A stretch of 64,000 bases of DNA from Mauremys mutica (taxonomy: Eukaryota; Chordata; Testudines; Geoemydidae), in contig NC_059084.1 in NCBI RefSeq assembly GCF_020497125.1, positions 6,785,501-6,849,500 of the forward strand, read 5' to 3'. Below the pieces are notes generated by a model. The model had not been told where the DNA came from. It did no database searches and worked only from the letters and a program-made list of their open reading frames with translations. Below are positions 1-13,800 of this stretch, piece by piece (positions within the stretch are counted from its first letter, which is position 1; each line of letters starts with the position of its first letter). The position numbers and the translations under genes are program-made.

Positions 1-239
1 AATAGATACAGTGGTGGTTAGACGGCTGCAGTTACATTTATAAAGTGTTAGGTGGGGCCAGAATGAAATTTGAATTCTCTTGGGTGTGTCCATCATTAAC
101 CTGCTAGAACGTGCCAGCTTCACTGTGGCAAGTCTCAGACACTTTTCCCTGCTAGACTAGGACTAGGTGTTGCTGTACCAGTTCAGACCCACTGGTCTAT
201 GAAGCCCAACTTCCTGCAGGGACCAAAATCTGATGCTTC

Positions 240-870
240 GATTAATAGCTTTTAAGGCAAGAAGGAACCATTAGATCAACTAGTCTATCCTCCTTCTGGG
301 CTGAAGCCCTGAGCCCCAGCATCTCCACCGGACCCCCATGGGGCTGAAGCCCTGACCCCTGGTGTCCCCCCTTCCCATGAGGCTCAAGCCCCATGACTCC
401 TCTCCCCATAGCTTAAGCCAGGAGCTCTGCCACTCCGCAGGGCAGAAGCCCCAAGCTCCTCCCCCAACCCCAGCCCAGTGGTTGAAGTCCAGAGCGTCGC
501 CTTCCCTTCCCTTCCCCTGCTGCTGGGCCCTGGAGTTTTTATATCTTGTTGGGGGGGGGAGAATCAGAAATAAAAATGTAAAGAACCCCTGCATTACATC
601 ATCCTCCTGCATGTCACAGGCCGTAGAATATCACCCAGTTACTCCTGTATGGAGTCCAGTAACTTGTGTTTGACTAAAGCATGCCTTCCAGAAAGGCTTC
701 CCATCTTGAACTGAAGCCATCAAGAGATGGGGAATCTACCACTCCCCTTGGTAGTTAGTTCCAATGGTTAACAGCCCTCACTGTTGAAAAAAAATGCCTT
801 ATTTCCCATTTGAATTTGTCTGGCTTTAACTTCTAGCCATAGGTTCTTCTTCTGCCTTTCTTTGCTTCTA
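240..870 (-). repeat. CR1-type LINE 3' UTR fragments
   Basis: Sequence such as GGGGAATCTACCACTCCCC, GTTAGTTCCAATGGTTAAC and the following stretch on the minus strand resembles the 3' UTR of turtle CR1 elements. A G+C-rich segment at about 290-560 interrupts it. The short frames here are not genes. Confidence 0.55.
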
Positions 871-1491
871 TGAAAACTCAAATTTAGAGGCAGAAAGAAA
901 ACCAAACTAACAGTTGTGCTAAAATTGGGAAGAAATCCCCAGTTCTAAGTGGACAATAAGACCGAAGTAAATAACAGTTTAAAAAGGATGGGGTGAATTT
1001 GCCAATGACTTCGCTAGAGGCTGGCATATGTAGGCAGGTGCTGTGGAAACTCCTGTCGTGAAAACCTCATAATGCATCTCAGACCTGATCTGCAGCAACC
1101 TGGCTGCCCCATCTGCTAAGCAGCGTATTCATCCATTACCCCCAGTCTGGCCCTGTGCTGGGCTGTTTCAAGACTAAGCTGAGGTAATGGGAAGGTGGTG
1201 AGAGAAATCCTTGAATTTGAATCGTGTCATATATTTAATATTTCCCAACCGTGGGTATTTACAAGGATTGAGCTGGCTGTCTTGAGTTACTGACACTTAC
1301 AGGGCTCATGTTCTGGACACTTCATCTTTATGTACAGTCATTGCTCAATAAAGGCAGGATAAATCCTCAAGCCTTCGATCTTAGATTAGAACTCTTCACG
1401 TTGTTGGGGTTCGAGACCAGGCAACAACGTGTAACAAATAAAACATTGGTTCAATTTGTCTGCTAGGTGTTTGACATAAACTGCCTCTATA

Positions 1492-1687
1492 AAGGCAGCA
1501 TGGCTTATTGAACGGGGCACTAGGATAAGACCTGGGTTCTATTCTTGGCTCTCCCATTGGCCAGGTGGGTGACGTTGGGCAAGTCACTTAATCTCTTTGT
1601 GCCTCAGTTTCCCAGTGGGGATAATGACATCTGCCTCCTGAAAAGTACTCTGTCAGAGCTATGCGTTACTCCTATGATTATTATTAC
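1492..1687 (+). repeat. tRNA-derived SINE abutting SLC17A9 exon 10
   Basis: Has the pattern of turtle tRNA-type SINEs: a head near 1492, GACCTGGGTTCTATTC (box-B-like), GGGCAAGTCACTTAATCTCT, GTGCCTCAGTTTCCC, and a tail that ends TTATTATTAC at 1678-1687. The tail meets the exon border directly. Confidence 0.85.
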
Positions 1688-1803
1688 CTGTGGTTAAAGG
1701 TCTGAAGTCCAATTGAGACAGATGCAAATACTATAGCTTTGCAAAAACTGGATGTCTGACCCATGCACAAGGCAAAAATGCTTGATACGCCTGATCCGAT
1801 GAC
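1688..1803 (-). CDS. SLC17A9: SLC17A9 exon 10
   Basis: Encodes [20 protein letters not shown] then [18 protein letters not shown] (residues 349-386 plus part of 387). Acceptor ccttcag/G; donor CACAG/gtaata. The donor touches the microsatellite tail of a SINE inserted just downstream in the intron. The next exon was looked for in 1-1687 and not found. Confidence 0.94.
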
Positions 1804-4800
1804 CTGAAGGAAAAAGAAAATTAAAGACATCTGCAACAGATTCACAGCGAGTTGCAGGGAACAAAAGTAGCTCCTATTGCAGATGGGCTGTCCCTTTTTG
1901 AAATATGAAGGGCTCATTATGGTTCTGTACACAGAGCTGGGTGGTTCTTACGACTTGCTTTCCTCTGTATGGCACCTTCACGTTCCTAAGGCAACAGCCT
2001 ATGGGCACATACAAGTGCCCTTTTGTGAGGCAGAGGCAATGGCGCATGTTATAGAGCAGCGTTTCCCAAATGATGGGTCCTGACCAGTGTTCCCTCTAAT
2101 TTCTTACATCCACGTGCGGAATGAATTTTGTTATGTGCACCAAGCTGGAGGTGGTGTGTGATACATCACCTTCATATTGGTGTAAATAACAAAATGAATG
2201 TGGTGGGGGTGGGGCCGATGGGTTCAGAGTGTGGGAGCGGGGCTCAGGGCTGCAGCAGAGGGTTGGAGTGCAGGGTGGGTGTGGGCTCTGGGGTGAGGCC
2301 AGGGATTAGGGGTTTGGGCCGCAGGCTTTCCCAGCCCTCTCTCCCCGCAGGAGCTCAGGGCCGGGGAAGAGGCGCCTCTCCCCGGTCACGGCAGCTCTGG
2401 AGCAGGTCCGTGCTGGGTCCTGCAGGGAGGGCTGCCTCTCCCCACCGCAGCCCTGAGCCCCTGTGTGGGGCTTAATAGGCAGCCGCGCAGCTTGGAGGGA
2501 ACGTAGGTCCTGACCCACTAGTGCAGGGGTAGTCAATTACTTTTTGTCACGGTCCAAATTTCTTGGTCAATGGTATAGTCACGATCCAGCCTCCAGAGAA
2601 AATAATAATAATAACCCCCGCCAACAATAATGATAATAAGTAAATGAAAAGATATCGGGGTCTGTTCAAAAGCGGTCCAGACTATTGACTACCCATGCAC
2701 TAGTGGGTCGTGGGAAGGGTCTAAGTGGGTTGCCAGTCACTGCCCCCCCATGCCACTCTCCCCCTCCCCCCATGCTCTTTTCTGCCCGGCCGGGGAAGCA
2801 GGCAGCAGCACGGGGAGCGGGATCCAGGCAGCAGCAGTGCGGAGGGAGCAGCCGGAGCCAGCGAGCTGGCTGATAGCGACTGCGGCCTGGTCGTAGGGCG
2901 AGAAGGGCTGACTGGATGCAGCAGGGGGCAGAGCTGGGAGCGTGAGGGCAAGGGGCCGGGGGGAGCTGAGCCGGGGTGTTAGCAAGGCTAGTGAGGGGAG
3001 GGCAGGGGCTGAGAAGGGGAATGGGGAGCAGAAGGCTGAGAACAAACTCAGAATGGCTGTTGTACACTCACAGGATTTTAGCAATAGTCATTCCTGTACA
3101 TCTCTATATAACGGGGGCTCCTCATAAGAGACCAAACACAGTTGGGGGGCCACCTTAGTAAAATGTTTGGGAGCCGCTGTTCTACAGAAGGAACGCGCTG
3201 CTCTCGCATGGGGATTTTATTCTTGTTCATTCTTTTGCTGTTTCCCTTCATCTAAAATCTGAGGAGTCATTTGGTGTAAAAGAACACGCTTGCTCTGCGG
3301 GGCTGACAAAAACCCTCCATATCGCTCACAAAATCGCCACTCCCAGGCAAACTGTTAAAATATCCGGGTTTGTCAAAGCCCCATGAGCAGGTCAGGGCCT
3401 TTCTCTGTATCCTTCCCACAGATGCTGGTTACCAGCTATCTGCCTAGCTATAAAAGCTCTTTTTTTGCAACCAAGCTCATGAGCGAAGCTTCCCAAGAAC
3501 TCAAATCTGATTTCCACTGTTAGACTAACATGCAAAATCGGCGCAAACAGATAACTGATGTTTCACTCGCAGGCTTTCGTCTTCTTACCTGCATGAACTT
3601 ACGAACGGTGATCGTTTTATAGCCTGAAAGGGAAAAGGAAGACGATTGGAGGCATTTAAACTAGACCCCTCTCAATGAAGCTGGGACTAATGTTTCAGTC
3701 TAGAAGAGTTCAACACCCATAGTTTGGGCTTATGTCAGGAGAGTGAGTATAAGGTAAACTTAACACACAGGGTCAGATTCTGTTCTCAGACAGGTGCTTA
3801 CAACTCCCATACAAGACAAAGGGTATGGCTACACCATGAGAGCACTCCTGCCGACAAAGCACTGTTCACACCGGTGCTTTTTGTCGGTAAAACTTTTGTT
3901 AACAAAATGACAAACGTTTTGCTGCTGAAGTGCCAGTGTAGACAACCCCAAAGGGCGTTACAAATATGTAGAGGCCGTGTAGAGGACAGTATTTATCCAA
4001 GTTCCAGGCCAGAAGCTCGGCTTCCCCTTTCTCCCATCAAACCCGTCTCCTCCCATCCAGACTTTTCTTTGCATTATGAAAAGACAGAGCTGATGAACAA
4101 CCCAAGGATCTCTTACCCTGATTGATCAGGTGATCAGACAGGAATCCGCTAAACAAACTTGTTGGGATTGCAACCAGCCATGGCACTACGTTAAACACCC
4201 AGCCCTGAAAGGGAGAAAAATCCTCACAGGAAAAGTGAAGAGAACCAACATTCACATCCTGCCAATGGAGCAGGGTTTGTTTGCAGCTAATGGATTTTAT
4301 ACTGCAGGGGCGTCCCATGGGACATTAGGGTTTACCCTTTCCTGGTGCTTTTGCTCACCTAACATAGGAGCTTTAAGCTACTTTCTCACAACACTCTGCC
4401 CAATGCTCGACAGAGTTCTGTGCATTCCAGCATGGGGCCTCAGGTCTGTAATAAGAGAATTGTTAAAGACCATAAAGTCTGACTGGATTTACACCCATGA
4501 CAGAGAGGCAGAAATTTCTCTCTGCAGTAGTAAGGAAGGATTAAAAGTGGCAGAGTTTACTGGCAAACAAGATTCTGCAGCACAGAGCCAATATGCAAAC
4601 TGTGTATTCTTATCCAGTCTCATGGGTCACCAGCAAAACTGCAGACTAAATTCAGACTTCAGCCGCTATGTTATTAGCTAGCATTTCTATGCAGCTGAGG
4701 GAACACAGCTGGGTTTTCTGATGCCAGGGTTGAGCTTTCAAGACTGGTAAAGAGGAAAATCTTGCTTTGTCTTTTCAACTGAGAAAATGTATTATGGATG

Positions 4801-7800
4801 TAACTGAAGACGACTAATGGAAACATTTTCAAAAGCACCTAAGTAATGTAGGAGTCTATATCCCACTGGCTTTCAGTGAGATTTGCAGAGGTATTAGGGT
4901 GTCCAGTGGGATTTTCAAAAGCACTAAAAGAGGTTAAGCCCCTAACTGACTTCAGTGGGTGTTAGGAACCTAACCTGTTCAGATGCTTTTGTCAACCTCA
5001 CTAGGCACATATCTGCATTGTTAGGAATGTAAATACCTTTGAAAATCTAGCCCTTCATCGCGTTTGAAAAAGGAACTTAGGCTCCTAAATTGCATTGGCA
5101 GTTTGCAAAACAAGAGCCTGATTTTCAGAAGCGCAGAACACTTGCAGCTCCCAATGATGCCAGCTGGAGCTGTTCTCACTCAGCACCTCTAAGCTTGTGG
5201 CCAAAATATACAAGAAGAACATAAGGACATGGAACAATGTCACGTAGTTCTTTTATAGGGTCCATTTTCAAATCATAGCACACTTCACGGCATGGGCCAA
5301 AGGTGCAGGATTCTCTTCATTGAATTGGACATTAGCAGAGGGAGAAAAACAACTCACCTGCAGCATGTATGTTTGGCCAGTAGGTGACATAGTTTTACCA
5401 CATTAAGGATTATTGTTAACCCTTTCAATTTCCATCGAATGAATCCACGTTTTATTAACATTTATGAAGCAATGGCCAGATGCAGGAATATTATATAGAG
5501 CATCTTACATAAGGGCACAGGAATTAAATATGTAACAGATGGCTAAATTACCAAATCACTGCTACCCAAGCGTATTACAAGAGGTGCTACAAATCTTGTT
5601 ATAACAATATGTTTGCTGGTTTAATACATGATTTTAATATAAATATCAAGTATGTCATAAAGCCCCTCGTTAATGTAATAAATGTAAGGGGCCCTGGGAA
5701 ATTCCAGAAACACACAACAGAGCCACCATAGAAAAGACAATCTCGGGGTTTCTGTGGGCAGAATGAATTGCAAAAATACAAGATCTCAGCCTGGAAGAAT
5801 TTTAACCAAGTTTCAGAAAAACGGGTGATTTATTTGTGCAGAGTGGAGAGGGGCCTTTCTTCAGAGCTTTGCAAATAAAAAATGTGTATTAATTAGTAAT
5901 GAAAATGTTTATCATTGTAACAACTAACAATATCACGCCTCTAAGCTCAGCTATGCCAGTACAGTAACAAAGGCCCATGGTGGTTGTCTGAAATTGCTTG
6001 CAGCTATGAGCTCTGTGCCATCCTCACCCACACAACAGGGCAGCCTAGAGACCACAGAGAACTCTGTGAGAAAGGGATTCATGACGGGGAGCTGCTGATG
6101 GGGGCGGGAGTGCAGTATGTTGACACTGCTGGAAAGGATCAGAGCAGGCAATGCTATCTCTTGGCACTGCTGGTGCATTTGGATAGTTAAACAATATGGC
6201 CACATCCTGCAATCAGATCCTGTGATATCAATGTGCAGGTGCAAGGGGGGGATTTGATGGCATGGATCAGGGCCTGTATTTGAAGCTTTGTTTTAGAAGG
6301 GACGTGTGGGAGGTATAAGTTTCTATTCCCCTATTATTAAATAGCTGGACTCCTGCATATATCAAGCATATACTCCCTGATTGCCAACACCTTCACGTAA
6401 GAATCAGGGGTAAAGGCAACAGGCCACCACCATGGATCTAAGGTTACAGCACATCCATATGGGGAAGAAATCATTCCTCCTTCTTCCCCCTTCTCTCCCT
6501 CTCAGCAATGCTTGATCCCAAGCAAAAGCTTTTCTCCTGTACTGACACCGTCTTCCTGTCTCATCCAAAACCCACGGTCCAGTTACCAGCTGTGTGTTTT
6601 GGGGGAGTTGCATTAGATCTCATGGGCTACAAAGGAAGCCTTGGACAGTGCAGGAGCAGCTTCTTCTTGAGAGCTTGACATTATGGAGCGACCGAGATTG
6701 TTGCTCCTTGACATATTCTCAGAGGGGACCCTGCGGCAAGACAGGGCAAGCGACAAAATGTGAGTGAACCTGTCAGAACAATGCGGATGGAGTAGACCAA
6801 TCAAAATCAAATGCAGGGGCGAAGGGGACTAAAATCAACCTCCTAGTGTTATTGGCCCAGATACCGAAAGGGCCGTTCTGATCCAGAGCCTGCTGAAGTC
6901 AATGCAAAGCTTCCCAATGTTAACGGGAGCTATGTAAACACATGGAGAATACTCCATCTGTTTGCTTGTACTGAGCTTTCAGAGTCTCCACTTTGCTGTG
7001 GTGTCAGCCTACCTTAGACTCGGGAAAGGTGTCCTTAAAGAAAGTTGGCAACCAGGAGAGGAGGGTGAAAAATGTGCTGCCCGTGGAAAGCTGAGCTACT
7101 ATGACAGCCCTGTAAATATACAATGGGAAAAAGAATCAATCAAGATGACAGATCACACTGGATTAAAAAAGGGGGATTCTAGCTACCCACTACTTCAAGG
7201 CAGTGGTGTCAGGCATATAGCACTGAAGTCGCTTCCCGTGATTTATTGGAGATACCTAACCCCACCTGACTGCCAGAGCAAGAGGAGAGAGCAATGCACC
7301 AGTGAATTCCCATGATGCTTTCACCATAGGCAGCTCTGAATGGGGCCTTGATATCTTGACAACTTATGATACAATCAGTGCTGATAACCATCATACTCAT
7401 GGAGTGCGTCTCAGTATGAAAGATCCCATCAGCTCCTTATTTGAAGCTTGTGAGAGAGACAAGCTTTCGAACTACACAGAGCTCTTCTTCAGGTTTTTCC
7501 AAGACCTGTGACTCGAAAGGTAGTGTACTACCTAATCCAACCTAAACCTCCCCCACTGCAACTTGAGACCATTACTCCTTGTTCTGTCATCTGCTACCAC
7601 TGAGAACAGTCTAGATCCATCCTCTTTGGAACCCCCTTTCAGGTAGTTGAAATCAAATCCCCCCTCATTCTTCTCTTCTGCAGACTAAACAATCCCAGTT
7701 CCCTCAGCCTCTCCTCATAAGTCATGTGCTCCAGCCCCCTAATCATTTTTGTTGCCCTCCGCTGGACTCTCTCCAATTTTTCCACATCCTTCTTGTAGTG

Positions 7801-10800
7801 TAGGGGCCCAAACTGGACACTGTACTCCAAATGAGGCCTCACCAGTGCTGAATAGAGGGGAATGATCACATCCCTCGATCTGCTGGCAATGCCCCTACTT
7901 ATACAGCCCAAAATGCCGTTAGCCTTCTTGGCAGCAAGGGCACACAGTTGACTCATATCCAGCTTCTCGTCCACTGTAACCCCTAGGTCCTTTTCTGCAG
8001 AACTGCTGCTTAGCCATTCAGTCCCTAGTGTGTAGCAGTGCATGGGATTCTTCCGTCCTAAGTGTAGGACTCTGCACTTGTCCTTGATAAGCTCATTGGT
8101 GTAATTATTATTGTTTTGATTCGGACATTTACATGGCAGTGAATTGTAAACCTGTTAAAAATTCCTAAATAAATAAATAGCTATCAAATAAAAGTAGCAA
8201 CAAGAAAACCAGACTCTGCATGAGAGAGGGGCTGACATGCACAACACACATGGCCGTGACATTTACTCACCAGATAGGGGCCTTTTTAAATAACTGCTTC
8301 CAGGGAACTTTGGTCTGTTTGGATAACGAGAGGCCCTTTGCTAAATGTTCTAAGCGAATGATGAGTTCTGCAGGGAAGAAATATATCAAATCAAAGCTAT
8401 GTTTTCCAATAGTCTATACAGACATGCTGGATCTGTTTTATCCTAGGGCTTAACCACATGGTTTAAGAACTGCTTAAAATGTGCATTCAGAAGGATAACC
8501 CTGGAACATCTCTGCATTAAACCATAAAAACTTCTTTAAGTAGCCGTGGTCTTCTAACTGAACTTCCTCCAAACCCCCACCCCATGCACACACACACACG
8601 CACTCCTCCAGACACAGCAAATCAAGAGTTAATGCTGAACCTCTGTCCTGAAAGGACCCTGGTGCGGTCTCAATTACTGCCACTGGCCTTGACAAATGCA
8701 ACCCCACCCTGCTCACGTCCACTCAGAAGGCTGTTGCAAAGATCATTTTCCTAACCCATCACTTTGCCCACATCACCCTTCTCTTTGCATCCCTCCACTG
8801 GTTGTCCTTCTCTATTGCATCAAACATGGGCAACTTGTCTTCACTTCCAAGTCCCTTAATGGCCTGTCCCCCACCCTACCTATCATCTCCCCTTCACTGT
8901 CGACTCCTGCCTCCCTCCATTGCTCCATTTTCAAACAAGCACCTTTGTGCTTCTCCGATGCTGCCCCTTACACTCAGGAGACGCTCCGCACAGGGGCGCT
9001 GGAACGGCGGGGCCAGGAGGCCATGCCCCGTCACTTTTTACCTGCCTTAAGGGCAAGTGACGGGGAGGAGGGGGCAGAGAGGAGCACGCGGGGGTGGAGC
9101 CTTGGGGGAAGAGGCATAGGGAGGGTGGGGCTTCAGGGGACGAGGCGGAGTGAGGGCAGGGACTCAGGGGAAGAGGTGGAGCAGGGGTAGGATCGTGGTT
9201 CAGGTGCCGGTGCCCCACCCCACTTCTAAGGAGCTTCTGGTGCTCCTGGCTCCCCGAAAACATCCAAAACCCAGCTAATTATGCTCCTTAAAACTCTCAT
9301 TTTCTGTAAAACTTACAAAAAATTAACAACAGCCAGGCTCCAATCCATGAAGCTACTTAGGTGCCTAAAGTCCAGGCTTGGGGGCCCAAGTCAGAGGCTT
9401 AAGGACCTAAGTCCCAGTTCTGGCTCCCCTGCCATCCATGAATCTCCTGCCAAACCCTGTAGGCGCCTAAGCTCAGTCAGCACCCAAGTTTTTGCAGTAA
9501 AAGTTCTCTACGCACCTACGTTTCTGCCTAAGCCTCAGAGAGATTCACAAACCAGGAAGAGCCAGTCATATGTGAGGTTGATCCAGTATGTTTGCTCAGA
9601 GGCGGCCTACCAGGTCAGGTGCCACTCAGAATCCAGCCAGAGGAGGAGGTGGTAGTGCCACCTGCCATTTGCCCCAGGGTTAACAATTGCCATACATCAC
9701 TTTCCTGTCATTTCCACAGCACAGCCTAGTGAATAGCTATTGCCAGTATGGGAGGTTACCTTTTTCATTCAGGAGGTATTTGCACATGCAGTAAACCCAG
9801 AGCAAAGTGAGTAAACCAGAGAAATAGAAGACACTTTCCCAGCCATACCAGTCCAGAAGGAGGGATCCTGCCCCACCAATCACCAGCGTCCTGGAAGGAA
9901 AAGCCAGAGAGATCACGAGACTGATAAGAGTGTTCTTTGGGCAAACTCACAATCCATGCATCAGCGGTAATGAGTCAACACTATGGTTTATTAGATGCTA
10001 TTTATCCAGCCCTCAAGAGCTGTTCACCTTATCAAACATTTGCACTGGCTAATCATTCCTACCCCAATAATGCTGAGAGGAGAGGTTGCCTGGTTATTAA
10101 AAACCACTCCACTGTACTATAGACCATTCTAGTGCCACTGCACTGGAGAAGAACCTGCTCTATTTCTTAATTTGACACTTTGGGTCAAATCCTCAGCTGG
10201 TATAAGTCAGCGTAGTTCTACTGAAGTTGTTGGAACATGGTCAATTTACACCAGTTGCAAACCCAGGCCTTTGTTTCCTACTGATGTCTGAAATCCCTGC
10301 CAATCAAAGGATGCCACAGAGCATTCTGAGATACACTTTGATTGTAGGCACTGAGACAAGGACATTTTAGCCCACTTAGGTATGTCTACACAGCAATTAA
10401 GCAGCCATGGCTGGCTTGTGTCAGCTGACTCGGGCTTGCGGGGCTCGGACTCTGGGTCTGTACAACTGCAGTGTAGACATTTTGGCTCAAGCTCCAGCCC
10501 ACGCCTGGATGTCTACAATGCAATTTTATAGCCCCGCAGCCTGAGCTCCATAAGCCCAAGTCAGCTGACTAGGGCCAGCCGTGGGTGTTTAATTGCTGTG
10601 TAGACATACCTTAGTCCTTCAAGCAAGATCACCATTTATATCCCGGAATACATCTATCCGCAAAAGAAAGTCACAGGATGGAACTGAGTGATAAATAAAT
10701 ATGGTGTGTAAAATACTACTGCTGCTTTGCAGCTCTATAGCCCTTTCTATCAGAGGTTCTCCAAGAACTTTACAAAGGTGGGAAAGTATTATTAATCCCC

Positions 10801-13800
10801 ATTTAACGGAGAGTGAAACTGAGGCACAGGGAGGTTAAATGACATGCCCAGGATCATGCAGCAAGTCAGTGGAAGGGTCAGAAACAGAATTCAGGACCCT
10901 AGATGGTCTGTCTTGCTCTTCCTGCTGGACCATGCCACCTCCTGTTGGAAACCAAATGTAATAGCAACTCCTTCAAGCCACTTACTCAAAAGAAAAGATA
11001 AAATCCCATTAATCCTCAACACAGTTGAGAGAACAATATATTGTAAAGGACTCAAAGACTTCAGTAATGAGTGTGTATATGCTATAGCAACTGTCTGAGC
11101 CTTCTTCAACTGGAACGGATACCCTCCAGGATCCAGGGTTCCAGATGTACTTTGTGGGTGGGTGTTTTTGCCTATAGAAGTTTAATGGCACTTTCTCTCC
11201 TCGGGCATCCCTCTGAGACTCTGTCACTCACCACCCAAAGCCAATGGGAACTTACCCAAACTGAGAGCCAGTCCCCACTGTGCTGCACGTGAACGCTCGC
11301 TCGCTCTCCCGGACCTTCTGAGAAAAGAGGCTGGCCAAGGCAGGAAAGTACACTCCTAGCAACAATGGAAATGAAAGCGTCAGCCGTTGCCAGTCAGGGT
11401 ACACAGCAGTCAAACTTGCACTCGCGTGTTTGACTCAAAACGAGTCAACAAAGCAATGACCTCCCGGTGTCACACACCAGTCTGACCTATGGCAGCCCAC
11501 GGTTCCCCTTGATATACCACATGGCCACTTGGAAGCTCATTTGTGCCTTCTCTGTATCTGCTGCCATGCCTCCCTTTACTGTAATATTTGAGCCCCTCCC
11601 AAGTGTGAATGCATTTATCCTCACAACTTCCAGTGCGATAGGGCAGGGCCGTTATCCCCATTTTACAGCTGGGGAACTGATGCACAAATTCAGTGACTTG
11701 CTAAAAATTACACGAGGAGTCTGAGCAGAGCTGGGAACTGACCCCAGCTTTCCTGACTCCCAGGCTGGGGAACCTTAACCACCAGGCCAGCACTCCACCG
11801 CTACCCAAGAGCTGAGCCACACCAAAACTGATCCTTTTTCTCCCCCAGGGTTGAAAAAGCTTTAGTAACTTTTAATCCTTATTAAATAGTTGCCAGCTTT
11901 TTCTTATGTGATTCATCCTGGTTCTGGTGATGATAACATCATGTGCTCTGCTGAGTGCCAGGGTCACATGGGATAGCATCCCAAGACTTTGCACAGAAAT
12001 GGCACCAGATGGTTTCAGTGGGGGGTTGGCATTCATGACACTATGGAGATAGATGTGGAGAGGATGTGAAACTCCCAGGGTGGGAGCCGGGGAAGAGTTG
12101 AATTCTAGGATGGGTCAGCTGTTGCAGTGATTAAAATACGGGCTAATTTGCACATGGTTAAAATCGGATTGGATGCTACCTAGTGTTAATCTAGTCCTTG
12201 GTAGACATGTGGCCCCGAAATAGTAAACTCTTACATAGAAAAAGAGGAGTACAAAGAAAGACGGGGGAAAGGAGTAAGCAGAAGAAAAGGCTCTCACTGA
12301 GAAGCTATGTTGCCCTGGTAGCTTACAAAAACGTAGTTATTTATAATGATGTATCAGGCACCCAGTCTGTGGAGGCAGAAGCCCAGAAACGAAACAGTGA
12401 AAATAACCCAGAGTTTCTTATTGATTAACCAGAAAAAGTCACCCAACCAACTTTTGGGTAGCACTTGCCAGGCTTCTACAGTTCCAAGACCTCGTTCAGC
12501 AAGTGGAAGAGAAAATCATCCGACATTATCAAAGCTCAGGAGAAAGGCCAAAGAACCCCTCAAATTGCAGGTGCTTTGAAGCACGTTTACCATTTCAGAG
12601 GCAGACACAGAGATTAAAGCTTTTTATAGTGACAGCACCTTTCTCAGAGACAAATTTCTCAATTTGGTAGCCACTCTGCACCCAGCCACGGCAGTTTTTA
12701 TAACAGGAGTTCCAGATGTGGGGGCAGCTCAGAAACAGCCTGCTCTAACCAGCATTGCAATTTACATATTGCAGTTATGACTTTCATTTGAATCCATCAT
12801 ATATGGAGTTGCAGTATAAGCATGGGTGGAATGAACATACCCACAATTTTTTGTCTCACCTTGCAGTAGTCCCATGAGGAATCGAGCAATTGTCATGAAA
12901 ATCAGGTGGGCAGAACTGATATAGGTGAGCAGCGGAGTGATTGCGGTGATGAAACCCCAGGCAGATGCAGAGAGGAGGAGGACTTTTTCTCCTCCGATCC
13001 TGAAAGATAAGCATGAATTATGCAAAGGGGGAACTGTGGGTAGGGTATGGGGTTGGCGCATGGACTAGGAATCAGGACTTTAGGCGTCTCTTCCTAGCTG
13101 TTTAATAATGAAAGTCAGCCAGGCCTCTCCACCTGACCTTCCCATCCCACAAATGTCTTCAGGGGTGGCCAGCTGACCTGCGCCCTTCACCTGCTTCCTT
13201 CAGGGAGGTGAGCAGCAGACCCTTCCCGATCTCAATTGCACGTGTCCTGTACCATCATGTAGCAGCAGAACACGGCATCATTCCTACCATTTAACTGCAG
13301 GTCTGAGAGGCCCTAGAATGCACTGAGAGTGAAGGGGTACCCAAGGGAAATCCCCACTTGCTCCCCAACAGCAGCAGACAGTGGGGATGAGTGACTGAAT
13401 CCCAGCCACATTCATACTGTTTGGGATGGAAACTGATTACCCATTCCACCTGTCCATACAGTTACATCTTCAGTGACGCGCGGGCACTCACGGGGAAGTA
13501 AGCAAAAGCAGGAGCATGTTAATTACAAGCCCACCTTAGAAACACAAGGTGAACACAGGTAAAAGAGGGTGACGTCGGCAGGGAGAGAAACCTGATTTTA
13601 AAGCAACAGAGAAAGTTTTACAAACAACAGAGAGGGCGTAGTTCTCAGCCTGTTCAGCACTGGGATCCCCTTTTCTATCCTGGGAGCTTACCTCCATCCC
13701 AAATAGCCAGGATCCCCATCCCCATTCAATCAGCAATGCGGAACGACAGGCTGGTCGTGAGCTTGGAGCTGAGAGAATCCCTGATGCAGGGGAAGTTTTA

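Larger units (their letters stand above)
2057..3179. mobile_element. Outer hAT-type element interrupted by two further hAT insertions
   Basis: Ends are CAGCGTTTCCCAAA and TTTGGGAGCCGCTG, inverted with two mismatches. Flanks TTATAGAG and TTCTACAG may be a worn 8-bp duplication. The interior is broken by the elements at 2085-2506 and 2524-2697. No transposase is present, so it is nonautonomous. Confidence 0.75.

Noticed and set aside
1..1687. Expected next SLC17A9 exon (segment after TFNH)
   Set aside because: No minus-strand segment here encodes the expected conserved peptide; it most likely lies left of the window.
4130..4681. 183-codon plus-strand open frame
   Set aside because: It covers SLC17A9 exon 8 on the opposite strand, shows no family resemblance and crosses plain intron sequence.
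5341..5400. Possible extra SLC17A9 exon with donor-like ctcacctgcag
   Set aside because: Exons 7 and 8 already join in frame with the expected protein, and the stretch encodes no matching residues.
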